From the NCBI GenBank assembly GCA_005046945.1, contig SUSS01000004.1, positions 1 to 64,000 of the forward strand: DNA of 64,000 nt. Reading direction: 5' to 3'. The position numbers and the translations under genes are program-made. How positions within the stretch are numbered: the stretch's first letter is position 1; the number at the start of each line of letters is the position of its first letter. The notes under the pieces were generated by a model, which was not told the DNA's origin, ran no database searches, and worked only from the letters and a program-made list of their open reading frames with translations. This DNA comes from Tissierella creatinini (GTDB lineage Bacteria > Bacillota > Clostridia > Tissierellales > Tissierellaceae). Of the stretch, positions 8,193 through 17,197 are shown in pieces.

Positions 8193-9200
8193 ATGGATAA
8201 GACAAATTCCTTGGATAAAAAACCATATAAAACATTAATAGTAACCGTTGCCACAATCTTCTTGATTTCCTTTGCCATCATAATGATAAATCAGGTATCA
8301 CAGCTAGTACAAACTGCAACTGCTGTACATCCTATATTAGGACAGATATTGCTTTTATTCTTTATATTGCTATTTATCATAGGCATCATGTCAATAGTAG
8401 GAATTATGATTACTCTAGATAAGCCTTTAGTAATACCTGATGTAGATGATGGAGATTCTTATTCAGCTTTTATAGAAAAATTAAAGAAAAGACTGATTAA
8501 AAACAAGTTCTTAAAAAGCAGTAACTTTATTTGGAATCCTGAAAAGGAAGATATTAATCAAGTAGAGGAAGCCTTAGACTTATTAAATAAGGAAAGCTTA
8601 AAAATAATTAAAAGAGAATCCTCAGCAGTTTTCATAACTACAGCTGTTTCACAAAACGGGTCTTTGGACAGCATTTTCGTATTTATATCAGCTGCAAGGC
8701 TAATTTGGCAAATTGCCATGCTATATAATCAAAGACCTGCCATTAGCGATCTTACAAAGCTATATTCCAATGTCTTAGGGACTGTCCTATTATCAAGACA
8801 AATCGACGATTTAGACCTTTTAAGCGAACAGCTGGAGCCTGTTATATCCTCCATATTTGGAGGCTCAGTAGGTAGTATTGTTCCTGGAGTAAGCTTTGCA
8901 GCAACTTTTATAGTTGATTCCCTAATAGAGGGTAGCATTAATGCATTGTTAATGCTAAGGGTTGGTATAATTACCCAAAGATATTTAAGCTCCATGACTA
9001 AGGTGGATAATAGAACTATAGGAAAATCTGCAACTATTGAGGCTTGTAGTCTTCTAGGTACATTGATTACAGATAACTCTAAGAGAATAGTAGATGCAAT
9101 TTATAACTCAATAAAAAATGCAACTGCAGATGCTATTAGAAGAGGCAAGAAAAGTATCTTTGATAATTTAAAGATCTTTATAAATAAAGAAATGCAATGA
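8193..9200 (+). CDS. DUF697-like membrane protein
   Basis: The 335-residue product has two strong membrane helices at about residues 18-40 and 52-75, then a soluble region. The C-terminal part is rich in small and hydrophobic residues (FGGSVGSIVPGVSFAATFIV, then LRVGIITQRYLSSM) and resembles the DUF697/YcjF-type domain. The function is unknown; relatives are often linked to GTPases or envelope stress, but no GTPase is adjacent here. The ATG at 8193 is preferred because AAAGGAG precedes it by about 11 bases; a longer in-frame reading upstream lacks such a site. It is monocistronic, with its own terminator. Confidence 0.5.
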   Translation: MDKTNSLDKKPYKTLIVTVATIFLISFAIIMINQVSQLVQTATAVHPILGQILLLFFILLFIIGIMSIVGIMITLDKPLVIPDVDDGDSYSAFIEKLKKRLIKNKFLKSSNFIWNPEKEDINQVEEALDLLNKESLKIIKRESSAVFITTAVSQNGSLDSIFVFISAARLIWQIAMLYNQRPAISDLTKLYSNVLGTVLLSRQIDDLDLLSEQLEPVISSIFGGSVGSIVPGVSFAATFIVDSLIEGSINALLMLRVGIITQRYLSSMTKVDNRTIGKSATIEACSLLGTLITDNSKRIVDAIYNSIKNATADAIRRGKKSIFDNLKIFINKEMQ

Positions 9201-9225
9201 TAAAAATCTCGTTGCAGCCACGTGT

Positions 9226-9262
9226 AAAAATGGCGACTAACTATGTTAGTTGCCATTTTTAT
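9226..9262 (+). terminator. Terminator of the DUF697-like gene
   Basis: A 16-bp stem (AAAAATGGCGACTAAC / GTTAGTTGCCATTTTT, one G-T wobble) with a TAT loop ends in a T-run. Confidence 0.85.
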
Positions 9263-9302
9263 TAAAATTATTACTTTTTTAATTCCTAGTAAATTTGTAG
9301 GA

Positions 9303-9330
9303 TTGATTTTTGTCTGAAATATTATATAAT
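9303..9330 (+). promoter_or_regulatory. SigA-type promoter of the suf operon
   Basis: TTGATT (9303-9308) and TATAAT (9325-9330) are separated by 16 bp, about 55 bp before sufC. No IscR/SufR-type regulator gene is adjacent, and I see no clear operator. Confidence 0.65.
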
Positions 9331-9383
9331 AATATGTATATATGATAAACATTCTCAATTACGTCGAAAATAGAGGAGATACG

Positions 9384-10139
9384 ATGAAGAAAAAACTATT
9401 AGATATAAAAAACTTAAAAGTAAATATAGAAGACCAAGAGATTCTTAAAGGAATTGACTTGGAGATAAATCCAGGTGAAATCCATGTAATAATGGGCCCT
9501 AATGGTGGTGGTAAATCTACACTTGCCTATACTCTTATGGGACATCCTAGGTATGAAGTAACAGAGGGTCAAATCCTCTTTGATGGTGAAGAAATCAAGG
9601 ATTTAAGTCCTGATAAAAGGGCTAAAAAAGGTGTCTTTTTATCCTTCCAATACCCTGAGGAGATACCGGGGGTTACTGTAGAGGAGTTTTTACGTACATC
9701 AAAAACAGCAGTATCTGGCGAGCAACAAAAGCTTATTCCATTTAAGAAACTACTTAAATCCAAGATGGAAGAGTTGGAAATGAAGGATGAATATGCATCC
9801 AGATACCTAAACCTAGGCTTCTCCGGTGGCGAAAAGAAGAAGAACGAAATCCTCCAGATGTCCATCCTTGAGCCAAAACTTTCTATACTAGATGAAACGG
9901 ATTCAGGCCTTGATGTAGATGCCATAAGAATCGTTGCGGAAGATGTAAACAGGCTACAAAATGGAAATCGTTCCGTTCTAGTTATAACTCATTATAACAA
10001 GCTATTGGATTATCTTAAACCAGACTTTGTTCACATTCTTTTAGATGGAAAAATCGTAAAATCTGGTGGTCTTGAGCTAGCTGAAGAGATAGACAAATAT
10101 GGATATGAAGGCATAAAAGCTAAATTTTCTAGAAACTAG
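9384..10139 (+). CDS. sufC: Fe-S cluster assembly ATPase SufC
   Basis: SufC is the cytosolic ABC-type ATPase of the SufBCD scaffold that builds iron-sulfur clusters. The 251-residue protein carries Walker A GPNGGGKST, the SufC-type signature FSGGEKKKNEILQM, Walker B LSILDETDSGLDVDA and the H-loop VITHYNKLL. The ATG at 9384 is chosen over an upstream in-frame ATG because AGAGGAG lies 7 bases before it. It opens the operon sufC-B-D-S-U with a gap of only 10 bp to sufB. SufB directly following SufC is the usual clostridial order and differs from the Bacillus sufCDSUB order. Confidence 0.96.
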   Translation: MKKKLLDIKNLKVNIEDQEILKGIDLEINPGEIHVIMGPNGGGKSTLAYTLMGHPRYEVTEGQILFDGEEIKDLSPDKRAKKGVFLSFQYPEEIPGVTVEEFLRTSKTAVSGEQQKLIPFKKLLKSKMEELEMKDEYASRYLNLGFSGGEKKKNEILQMSILEPKLSILDETDSGLDVDAIRIVAEDVNRLQNGNRSVLVITHYNKLLDYLKPDFVHILLDGKIVKSGGLELAEEIDKYGYEGIKAKFSRN

Positions 10140-10149
10140 AGGTGAAATA

Positions 10150-11556
10150 ATGGAAAAGAAAAAAACCTATATAGAGGACATAAATAGAGGTATTTACGAT
10201 ATAAAGGACGAAGTCAACTATAGCTATAAGACCGATAAGGGGCTTACCACAGAAATAATAATTGAGATATCTAAAGAGAAAAACGAACCCCAATGGATGA
10301 CAGATTTTAGACTAAAATCGCTAGAAATATATAATAGCAAACCTATGCCAGAATGGGGAGCTGATATCACAGACTTAAATGTTGACGAAATCATTGCTTA
10401 TATAAGGCCTAATACAGAAATGAAAAATAAATGGGAAGATGTCCCCGAGGATATTAAAAATACCTTTGAAAGACTTGGACTTCCACAGGCCGAAAGAGAA
10501 TCCCTGGCCGGTGTAGGAGCCCAGTACGACTCAGAGGTAGTCTATCATAATATTAGACAAGAACTAGTAGACCAAGGTGTAATCTATACTGATATGGAAA
10601 CCGCCTTAAGAGATTATGAGGACATTGTTAAGGAATACTTTATGAAATTAGTACCCCCTACTGACCACAAATTTGCAGCCCTTCATGGTGCAGTCTGGTC
10701 AGGTGGGTCTTTTGTATATGTTCCTAAGGGGGTTAATGTAGATATTCCCCTACAATCCTACTTTAGAATGAATGCACCAGGAGCAGGTCAGTTCGAGCAT
10801 ACCCTAATTATTCTAGAGGAAAACTCTATGCTTCACTTCATAGAAGGATGCTCAGCTCCAAAGTATAAGGTAAACAACCTACATGCAGGATGTGTGGAGC
10901 TCTTTGTTAAGGAAAATTCCCGTCTTAGATATTCCACTATCGAGAACTGGTCTAGAAATATGTACAATCTCAATACTAAAAGAGCTGTCGTGGATAAAAA
11001 CGGTGTCATAGAGTGGGTATCTGGTTCCTTTGGCTCTAAGGTATCCATGCTTTATCCAATGAGTATCCTTCGCGGTCAAGGTGCTAGATCTGAGTTTACA
11101 GGTATTACCTTTGCATCCTCTGGTCAATATCTGGATACAGGTACCAAGGTAATCCATGCCGCTCCATATACTAGATCTACTGTAAACTCCAAGTCCATAT
11201 CTAAGGATGGAGGCCATGCCTTCTATAGGGGGCTATTGAAGGTTGCTAAAGGAGCCCATCATTGCAAATCAACTATTTCTTGTGAGTCACTTATGCTAGA
11301 TAATAAATCTAAATCCGATACACTCCCAATAATAGAATTAGATAACGACAATATTGATATTGGTCATGAAGCAAAAATAGGAAGAATAAGCGATGAATCT
11401 ATATTCTACCTTATGAGTAGAGGCATTAGCGAAGAAGAGGCCAAGGCAATGATTGTAAGAGGCTTCGTTGAGCCAATAACTAAGGAACTCCCATTGGAAT
11501 ACGCAGTAGAATTAAATAATCTAATAAATATAGAGCTTGAAGGCTCAATAGGATAG
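10150..11556 (+). CDS. sufB: Fe-S cluster scaffold protein SufB
   Basis: SufB is the main cluster-assembly subunit of the SufBC2D complex and accepts persulfide sulfur. The length, 468 residues, is typical. The C-terminal half is the right-handed beta-helix with the motif HHCKSTISCESLMLDN holding the conserved cysteines, then KSDTLPIIELDND and GHEAKIGRISDES near the end. It starts at ATG with GAGGTG upstream and is followed 13 bp later by sufD, its paralogue. Confidence 0.96.
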   Translation: MEKKKTYIEDINRGIYDIKDEVNYSYKTDKGLTTEIIIEISKEKNEPQWMTDFRLKSLEIYNSKPMPEWGADITDLNVDEIIAYIRPNTEMKNKWEDVPEDIKNTFERLGLPQAERESLAGVGAQYDSEVVYHNIRQELVDQGVIYTDMETALRDYEDIVKEYFMKLVPPTDHKFAALHGAVWSGGSFVYVPKGVNVDIPLQSYFRMNAPGAGQFEHTLIILEENSMLHFIEGCSAPKYKVNNLHAGCVELFVKENSRLRYSTIENWSRNMYNLNTKRAVVDKNGVIEWVSGSFGSKVSMLYPMSILRGQGARSEFTGITFASSGQYLDTGTKVIHAAPYTRSTVNSKSISKDGGHAFYRGLLKVAKGAHHCKSTISCESLMLDNKSKSDTLPIIELDNDNIDIGHEAKIGRISDESIFYLMSRGISEEEAKAMIVRGFVEPITKELPLEYAVELNNLINIELEGSIG

Positions 11557-11569
11557 GAGGAGAGTAAGG

Positions 11570-12625
11570 ATGAAATGGAATAGAATTGGTTTGGAAAGCC
11601 TTACCTTTCCTGAGCCCAAGAAATACACTAAAGAATATCTAAGCAATCTAGAAATAACAAATATTAATTTAGACGAAATAAATGAACTATCTACCACAAA
11701 GCTTGAAGACTTCATGCCAAAAGAGGCAAAAGGACTTGGCAAGGACTTTACTTCATATGTAGAAGAATATTATAACAGCGGAATATCACTTCATGTCCCA
11801 AGAAATATGAAGGTTGAAAAACCTATAATTCTTGATTTCTTAATGGATGATGAAAACCCAATGGTTATAGACAGAAATATACTAGTGCTAGAGCCCAATA
11901 GCGAGATAACTGTGGTTATAAACTATAAGACTAAGACCCAAGGCCATTGCTTCCATAATGGCCTAACCAAAGTATATGCAAAGGAAAATTCACTTGTAAA
12001 TATAATCAAGATCCAAAACCTAAATGATAAATCTCACAACTTCGATTCTAACCTTGCAATCATAGAAGGAGAAGGAAATATTAACTGGGTTTCAATTGAA
12101 CTTGGTGGAAATATAACAGGGTCAAACTTCACTACAATTCTAAATGGAGACGCTAGCCAAGGAAATCTTTCATCTATCTATTTAGGAGATGGTGATCGTA
12201 AGCTTGACTTAGGATACTCGATGATTCATAAGGGACGTAAAAGCAATAGCAATATTGAAACTAAAGGGGTTCTAATGGATGATTCCAAGAAGGTCTTTAG
12301 AGGAAATCTTATCTTTAAAAAAGGTGCCAGAACTTCAAAGGGTGTTGAAGGGGAATATGTAATACTTCTTGACCCTGCTGTAAAATCAGACTCCATACCA
12401 GGCCTTTTCTGCGAAGAGGATGATGTATCAGGTGAACATGCTGCTAGTGCAGGACAAATAGATAAGGACAAACTCTTCTACCTTATGAGTAGGGGATTAA
12501 GCGAAAGAGAGGCCAAGAAACTGATTATACAAGCTGCCTTTAGACCTGTAGTGGATAAGATTCCTAGTGAAGAACTGAGAAACAGTATAAACACAGAAAT
12601 CGAAAGGAGAATCATCAATGAGTGA
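11570..12625 (+). CDS. sufD: Fe-S cluster assembly protein SufD
   Basis: SufD is the SufB paralogue that completes the SufBC2D scaffold and is needed for iron entry. At 351 residues it is shorter than E. coli SufD. The conserved C-terminal motif reads SGEHAASAGQIDKDKLFYLM, with the His that aligns with the functional SufD histidine, and is followed by SRGLSEREAKKL. GGAGGAGAG precedes the ATG. It overlaps sufS by 8 bp, consistent with translational coupling. Confidence 0.93.
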   Translation: MKWNRIGLESLTFPEPKKYTKEYLSNLEITNINLDEINELSTTKLEDFMPKEAKGLGKDFTSYVEEYYNSGISLHVPRNMKVEKPIILDFLMDDENPMVIDRNILVLEPNSEITVVINYKTKTQGHCFHNGLTKVYAKENSLVNIIKIQNLNDKSHNFDSNLAIIEGEGNINWVSIELGGNITGSNFTTILNGDASQGNLSSIYLGDGDRKLDLGYSMIHKGRKSNSNIETKGVLMDDSKKVFRGNLIFKKGARTSKGVEGEYVILLDPAVKSDSIPGLFCEEDDVSGEHAASAGQIDKDKLFYLMSRGLSEREAKKLIIQAAFRPVVDKIPSEELRNSINTEIERRIINE

Positions 12626-13856
12626 TTTAAACCATTCGAAGATAATTAAAGATTTTCCAACTCTAGACCTTAAGGTTAATAATCATAGATTAGTATACCT
12701 AGATAACGGGGCTACAACTCAAAGGCCTCTTCAGGTAATAAATGCCATGAGATCCTATGCAGAAGGCTCTCATGGAAATCCTCATAGAGGAGCACATTTC
12801 TTAAGCACTAAAGCTACTGAGGAATATGAGCTTGCAAAGGAAGCCGTTAGAAACTTTATAAATGCAAAATCTACTGAAGAGATTATATTTACAAAGAATG
12901 CTACAGAGTCCTTAAATTTAATTGCTAATTCCTATGGTATGGAAAATGTCCATAAGGAAAATGAGATTGTACTTTTAATCTCCGAACACCATAGCAACAT
13001 CCTTCCATGGCAAAGGGTGGCAAGAGTTAAGGAAGCAGTTCTTAAATATATGTATGTAGATGATCAAGGTAGGTTACCTTTAGAGGAAATAGAAAGAAAA
13101 ATAAGCGACAAAACTAGGATAGTGGCCATGGCACATATGAGTAATGTCCTAGGCACCATATTTCCGGTTAAGGAAATCATAGATTATGCCCATAGTAAAG
13201 GGGCTCTTGTAGTTATAGATGGAGCCCAGTCTACACCCCATATTAAGGTAGATGTTAAAGAGCTTGATGCAGACTTCTTTGTATTCTCTGCTCACAAGCT
13301 GATGGGACCTATGGGAATCGGAGTCCTATATGGAAAGAAGGATCTCCTGGAAAGTATGCCTCCCTTCTTATTAGGTGGAGATATGATTGAATATGTATAT
13401 GAGCAGGAAGCAACCTTTGCCCCCCTTCCATTTAAATTTGAAGCAGGAACACAAAACGTTGATGGAGCAGTAGGCTTAAGGGCTGCCATTGAATATATTA
13501 ATAAAATTGGAATCGAAAACATTACAGCATATGAAAGAATTCTAACAGGATACGCCCTCGAAAAACTCTTAAGTATTCCATATATAAGAATTCAAGGTCC
13601 TAAAATTGCAGAAGACAAGGGAGGGCTTATATCTTTTACAATAGACGATGTCCACCCCCATGACACAGCCTCAATCCTGGACACCTATGGTATAGCCACA
13701 AGGGCTGGCCACCACTGCGCCCAACCCTTGATGAGATATTTAGATATTCCAGCTACTTCAAGAGCCAGCTTTTATATCTATAATACGAAGGATGATGTGG
13801 ACCAACTATTAGAGGGAATTAAAAATGTAAGGAAGTGGTTAGGATATGGATCTTAG
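12618..13856 (+). CDS. sufS: Cysteine desulfurase SufS
   Basis: SufS is a PLP enzyme that removes sulfur from L-cysteine as an enzyme-bound persulfide and passes it to SufU. At 412 residues it is a full-length class II desulfurase. The PLP lysine is in FVFSAHKLMGPMGIG, the PLP-binding His/Asp region includes SEHHSNILPW and VIDGAQSTPH, and the active-site Cys is in RAGHHCAQPLM. It overlaps both neighbours (sufD by 8 bp, sufU by 11 bp). Confidence 0.96.
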   Translation: MSDLNHSKIIKDFPTLDLKVNNHRLVYLDNGATTQRPLQVINAMRSYAEGSHGNPHRGAHFLSTKATEEYELAKEAVRNFINAKSTEEIIFTKNATESLNLIANSYGMENVHKENEIVLLISEHHSNILPWQRVARVKEAVLKYMYVDDQGRLPLEEIERKISDKTRIVAMAHMSNVLGTIFPVKEIIDYAHSKGALVVIDGAQSTPHIKVDVKELDADFFVFSAHKLMGPMGIGVLYGKKDLLESMPPFLLGGDMIEYVYEQEATFAPLPFKFEAGTQNVDGAVGLRAAIEYINKIGIENITAYERILTGYALEKLLSIPYIRIQGPKIAEDKGGLISFTIDDVHPHDTASILDTYGIATRAGHHCAQPLMRYLDIPATSRASFYIYNTKDDVDQLLEGIKNVRKWLGYGS

Positions 13857-14268
13857 TACTATATATACTCAACTAATTATGGAACACAATAAAAGCGCTC
13901 ATAACAGAAGAGAATTGGAGAGTCCGGATTTAAGGCAGAGAGGTCATAACCCAAGCTGTGGAGACGATATCACCCTAGATATAAAACTGGAAGGGGGTAT
14001 AATCAGGGATGCCTCCTTCCACGGCCATGGATGCGCAATTTCTCAAGCCTCTACTTCTATTATGATAGATTTAATAAAGGAAAAAACAGTAGGGGATGCT
14101 CTCAACCTTGTAAATACATTTATAGGAATGATTAAGAAGGAAATAAGCGATGAGGAAATACTAGAAAAACTAGAAGATGCAATAGCCTTTCAAAACATCT
14201 CCAATATGCCTGCCAGAGTTAAATGTGCAGTATTAGCATGGCATACATTAAGGGAGGCCATTGCATAG
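13846..14268 (+). CDS. sufU: Zinc-dependent sulfurtransferase SufU
   Basis: SufU accepts sulfur from SufS and relays it to SufB. The 140-residue protein has the three conserved cysteines and the Asp of the zinc site: PSCGDDITLD, GHGCAISQAS and VKCAVLAW. The spacing between the first two cysteines, with the SufU-type insertion before the third, separates it from the IscU scaffold. It is last in the operon and is followed by a strong hairpin. Confidence 0.94.
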   Translation: MDLSTIYTQLIMEHNKSAHNRRELESPDLRQRGHNPSCGDDITLDIKLEGGIIRDASFHGHGCAISQASTSIMIDLIKEKTVGDALNLVNTFIGMIKKEISDEEILEKLEDAIAFQNISNMPARVKCAVLAWHTLREAIA

Positions 14269-14276
14269 AAAAATTA

Positions 14277-14313
14277 TGGACTGGTTTGTTTCATCTTGAA
14301 ACAAACCAGTCCA
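14277..14313. terminator. Convergent terminator between sufU and the arsenic operon
   Basis: Perfect 17-base arms (TGGACTGGTTTGTTTCA / TGAAACAAACCAGTCCA) enclose a 3-base loop. The T-tract lies on the minus-strand side, so it best terminates the leftward arsenic operon, but it can also block readthrough from suf. Confidence 0.85.
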
Positions 14314-14341
14314 CAAGCTTCCATTATTTAAGTAAAGGAAG

Positions 14342-14358
14342 AAATTGCATAGCAATTC
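14342..14358. repeat. Intergenic palindrome of the AATTGCTATGCAATT family
   Basis: On the minus strand this reads GAATTGCTATGCAATTTC, sharing the core of the copies near 8.1 and 27.9 kb. It lies just outside the structured element at 14373-14456. Confidence 0.5.
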
Positions 14359-14372
14359 CATCACACCACTGA

Positions 14373-14456
14373 AACGAGGCGGGTGATTAGACATACCGCC
14401 TGTTGGCTTAATAGATACCCGCCACCTAAAGAGGGGAGGGATATCTTCGCCTCGTT
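14373..14456 (-). other. GC-rich foldable element with competing stems
   Basis: AACGAGGCG (14373-14381) and CGCCTCGTT (14448-14456) close an 84-bp unit. Inside, GGCGGGT (14378-14384) can instead pair with ACCCGCC (14417-14423), and GGCGG (14378-14382) with CCGCC (14396-14400). The alternatives are mutually exclusive. The block is much more GC-rich than its surroundings and its right end overlaps the stop codon of the thioredoxin-like gene. It could be a miniature inserted element or a structured 3' end; I do not recognise the family. Confidence 0.45.
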
Positions 14457-14682
14457 ATAATAATTTCTTTAAATCCTTTGTAGATAGGACTTTCCCAAAG
14501 GATACCACTTTCTCGTCTATAACTAGTGCCGGAGTTGTCATAACCCCATATTTAACTATATCTGTCAATCCTTCTACTTTCTCGATTTTAGCATCTATTT
14601 TTAGTTCGTCTAATGCTTCTTTAAGGTTCTTTTCTATCTTTTCACATTTATTGCAGCCTGTACCTAAGATTTTAATTATCAT
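14455..14682 (-). CDS. Thioredoxin-fold small redox protein
   Basis: This 75-residue protein has the redox motif GTGCNKC at residues 7-13, a cis-proline region MTTPALVIDEKVVSFG, and the compact beta-alpha-beta fold of the redox-active disulfide protein 2 (MTH895-like) family. Such proteins commonly follow DUF318/ArsP-type permeases, as here (18 bp gap). A role in handling thiol-bound metalloid for the permease is inferred. The stop codon lies within the flank of the structured element. Confidence 0.8.
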   Translation of the reverse strand: MIIKILGTGCNKCEKIEKNLKEALDELKIDAKIEKVEGLTDIVKYGVMTTPALVIDEKVVSFGKVLSTKDLKKLL

Positions 14683-14700
14683 TTAATATCACTCCACTCA

Positions 14701-15723
14701 TTACATTAATAGATATGAAAACGCATTAAATCCATACCCTACTATTATTATTCCTAGACTTACAATAGCTACAAATGTTGCCAATAGTTTTGGTTTTACT
14801 ACCTTACTGAGCATTATTAAAGAAGGTAGTGATAGGGTAGTTACTCCCATCATAAAAGACACAACCGTTCCAATCCCTACTCCCTTAGCAACTAAAGCCT
14901 CTGCTATAGGTAGTGTCCCAAATATATCCGCATATATTGGAATCCCAACCAGAGTAGCTATTAAAACAGAAAACGGATTATCTTGCCCTAATATTTTTTC
15001 TATTATTGACTGAGGTATCCAATTGTGTATTGCAGCCCCTATGCCAACCCCGATTAAAACAGCTAACCAGACCTTAGAAAATATATCCTTTACCTGGTCT
15101 ATAGAAAAATCTATTCTATCTTTATGTGTCAGTTCATTGGCTTCTATATTTGAATCTTCTATGCCCCAAATATAATCTGCAATGTACTCTTTCATGTCTA
15201 GTTTTTCAATCACAAATCCTCCCAAAACAGCAAGTATCAAACCTATAACTACATAGGCAATGGCAAACTTGACCCCAAAGAAGGATAATAAAAGTAATAA
15301 AGATGCTAAATCTACCATAGGAGAAGATATTAGGAAGGAAAAGGTAACTCCAAGGGGTAAACCTGCTGATGTAAAACCAATAAACAATGGAATACTGGAG
15401 CAACTACAAAAGGGAGTTATAGTTCCCAACAAGGCCCCAAATATATTTCCCTTGATCCCCTTAAAGTTCCCAAGCATCTTCTTTGTTCTTTCCGGTGGAA
15501 AATAGCTTTGAATATATGAAATTGTGAAAATAAGAACAGACAATAATATGAAAATCTTTATTACATCGTATATAAAGAAATGAATGCTTGCTCCTATTTT
15601 ACTATCCATAGATAGGCCAAATACCTTAGTAATCAATAGGTCTACTAGATCCCATAACCATTGCATCTTAAGTAACTGGGCATTTATCCAACTAAATATA
15701 TTCCTCAATTCAACCACCCCCAT
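14701..15723 (-). CDS. ArsP/DUF318-family permease
   Basis: The 340-residue protein has about eight to ten membrane helices in two halves separated by a charged loop near residue 205. The family motif TPFCSCSSIPLFIGF lies near residue 110; its cysteines are thought to bind trivalent organoarsenicals in ArsP. A partner motif lies in the second half (GIPIYADIFGTLPIAEAL). The position between an ArsR regulator and a redox protein, next to arsM, supports export of methylated As(III). The start is ambiguous: ATG at 15723 lies close to AGGA, while an in-frame TTG five codons later follows GGGGGTGG. Confidence 0.78.
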   Translation of the reverse strand: MGVVELRNIFSWINAQLLKMQWLWDLVDLLITKVFGLSMDSKIGASIHFFIYDVIKIFILLSVLIFTISYIQSYFPPERTKKMLGNFKGIKGNIFGALLGTITPFCSCSSIPLFIGFTSAGLPLGVTFSFLISSPMVDLASLLLLLSFFGVKFAIAYVVIGLILAVLGGFVIEKLDMKEYIADYIWGIEDSNIEANELTHKDRIDFSIDQVKDIFSKVWLAVLIGVGIGAAIHNWIPQSIIEKILGQDNPFSVLIATLVGIPIYADIFGTLPIAEALVAKGVGIGTVVSFMMGVTTLSLPSLIMLSKVVKPKLLATFVAIVSLGIIIVGYGFNAFSYLLM

Positions 15724-15729
15724 TTCCTA

Positions 15730-16074
15730 CTAATGTATACTCGATAATTCTATATACTTATTTGCTGCCTTGCTCTTTTCTATATCCAATCTGAGAGTTG
15801 GATAATCTTCAATTCTATCCACGATTTTCTGAAGAATATCTTCAAATAATTTATCTTCAATATTTAATGAATAAAAGGTATATTGGTCTTTCCTTTCATC
15901 CTTAACAAATCCCATATCTCTTAACTTTGCAAGGTGTTTAGAAACATTGGGTTGAGATATGCCTGTAATACCGGTTAATTGACATACACAATACTCATTA
16001 TGATGCAAGAGCACCATTATCCTTAATCTGGTTTCATCAGACAATACCTTGAAATAATTAGTTAACCTATCCAT
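15730..16074 (-). CDS. ArsR/SmtB-family metalloid-responsive repressor (second copy)
   Basis: This 114-residue winged-helix repressor has the metal-site motif EYCVCQL in the alpha-3 region, a variant of the ELCVCDL As(III) site, and the recognition helix SQPNVSKHLAKLRD. Its location between the GTPase and permease genes means it should control this second arsenic unit. The palindrome downstream of the 17.1 kb promoter is the likely operator. It differs clearly from the other ArsR at 19.6 kb. Confidence 0.88.
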   Translation of the reverse strand: MDRLTNYFKVLSDETRLRIMVLLHHNEYCVCQLTGITGISQPNVSKHLAKLRDMGFVKDERKDQYTFYSLNIEDKLFEDILQKIVDRIEDYPTLRLDIEKSKAANKYIELSSIH

Positions 16075-16087
16075 AATATTCCTTTCC

Positions 16088-17020
16088 CTATTTTAACGTC
16101 ATCTTTGTACCAACAACCTCTTCCCAAGCACTAAATATCGGCCTTATAATTTGAGGCCCAATCTTGGATATTATAACTAATTCAGACCCATTTTCAGCCT
16201 TATCCGTCAATTTATAGTCTATGGTTTTATTAACCACATCTACCTGATTCCATCCGTCTTCTAGCTTAAAAAATCCTTTAATCCTATAGCTATCCTTTTT
16301 TATTATATCTAAGAACTGAGTAAGCTTTTCCTTAGTTATTTCTCCATCATATGTTAAAGTTAAAGTTTTTGGCTTGTTTTCAGGAGTATTTGTAGTATCT
16401 TCTGATTCTAACCACTGTTTTTCTATAAGGTCCTTTTCCAAGAAATTATAGTCAAATTTCCCATTTATGGATTCTATAATATCCGCTTTATTGTTTATTT
16501 CTCTAATCTTATCCTTAATCTCTTTTAGTTTCTTATCATCTATTAAGTCCACTTTAGATATAATAACTAGATGACTGAATTTAAGCTGTCTTTCCACTGT
16601 TACTATATCCTCTATTTGTTCAAGGAAGTTTTCTCCATCTACTATGCAGATTGCACCGCTATAGTCATATACATCGCCTTTAACAACCCTTACAGCCTCT
16701 AAAAATTCTCCAATATTAGACGGATCAGCTAAGCCCGAGCTCTCAACAAAGACATATTCCATATTCCTATCGGCCATCTCAATTAAGGCAGAAACAAAGC
16801 TAAGCTGTAAACAAGAACAGAAAATTGAGCCTCTGTTGATTTCAACAAGCTCCATTCCTTCTTTTCGAATCAAGGTTCCGTCTATACCAACCTTACCAAA
16901 TTCATTCATTATTACTGCAACCTTGCGTCCTGTTAAATCATTTAAAACACTGGTTAAAAAAGTTGTCTTCCCTGCACCTAAAAACCCTGTGAGTAGATAT
17001 AATTTTGTTTTCTTTTCCAT
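16088..17020 (-). CDS. COG0523 (CobW/G3E) GTPase, putative metallochaperone
   Basis: The 310-residue protein has Walker A GFLGAGKTT at residues 12-20, the metal-binding motif written here as FCSCLQLS rather than the usual CxCC, a Walker B-like EVSSGLADPS-type region (VESSGLADP) and an SKVDLID guanine-specificity motif. It ends in a CobW C-terminal domain. COG0523 proteins deliver or allocate zinc, cobalt or other metals. Being first in an operon with an ArsR-type repressor and an ArsP-type permease is notable and suggests a metalloid-linked job, but that is inference. Confidence 0.85.
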   Translation of the reverse strand: MEKKTKLYLLTGFLGAGKTTFLTSVLNDLTGRKVAVIMNEFGKVGIDGTLIRKEGMELVEINRGSIFCSCLQLSFVSALIEMADRNMEYVFVESSGLADPSNIGEFLEAVRVVKGDVYDYSGAICIVDGENFLEQIEDIVTVERQLKFSHLVIISKVDLIDDKKLKEIKDKIREINNKADIIESINGKFDYNFLEKDLIEKQWLESEDTTNTPENKPKTLTLTYDGEITKEKLTQFLDIIKKDSYRIKGFFKLEDGWNQVDVVNKTIDYKLTDKAENGSELVIISKIGPQIIRPIFSAWEEVVGTKMTLK

Positions 17021-17066
17021 TAATATAGGCCTCCTAGAAATTTATTAGATATAATACCCATATTCC

Positions 17067-17120
17067 CATATGCGTATATGTTTATATTTACACAATAAAC
17101 CTTTGATTTATTTTTGTCAA
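17067..17120 (-). promoter_or_regulatory. Promoter and operator of the GTPase-arsR-permease operon
   Basis: TTGACA (17115-17120) and TATTGT (17092-17097) are 17 bp apart. Just downstream of the expected start lies the palindromic CATATGCGTATATG (17067-17080). ArsR binding is inferred from position and symmetry. Confidence 0.65.
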
Positions 17121-17148
17121 TACTTAATATTAAATTTTTATTGTAATA

Positions 17149-17195
17149 TAAAAAACAGGCTAAACCCATTAAATTACTGGGTCTGTTTGCGTTTT
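17149..17195 (-). terminator. Candidate terminator after arsM
   Basis: On the minus strand an interrupted stem (ACAG/CTGT and ACCCA/TGGGT) is followed by a T-run. It separates the two arsenic transcription units. Confidence 0.5.
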
Positions 17196-17197
17196 TC

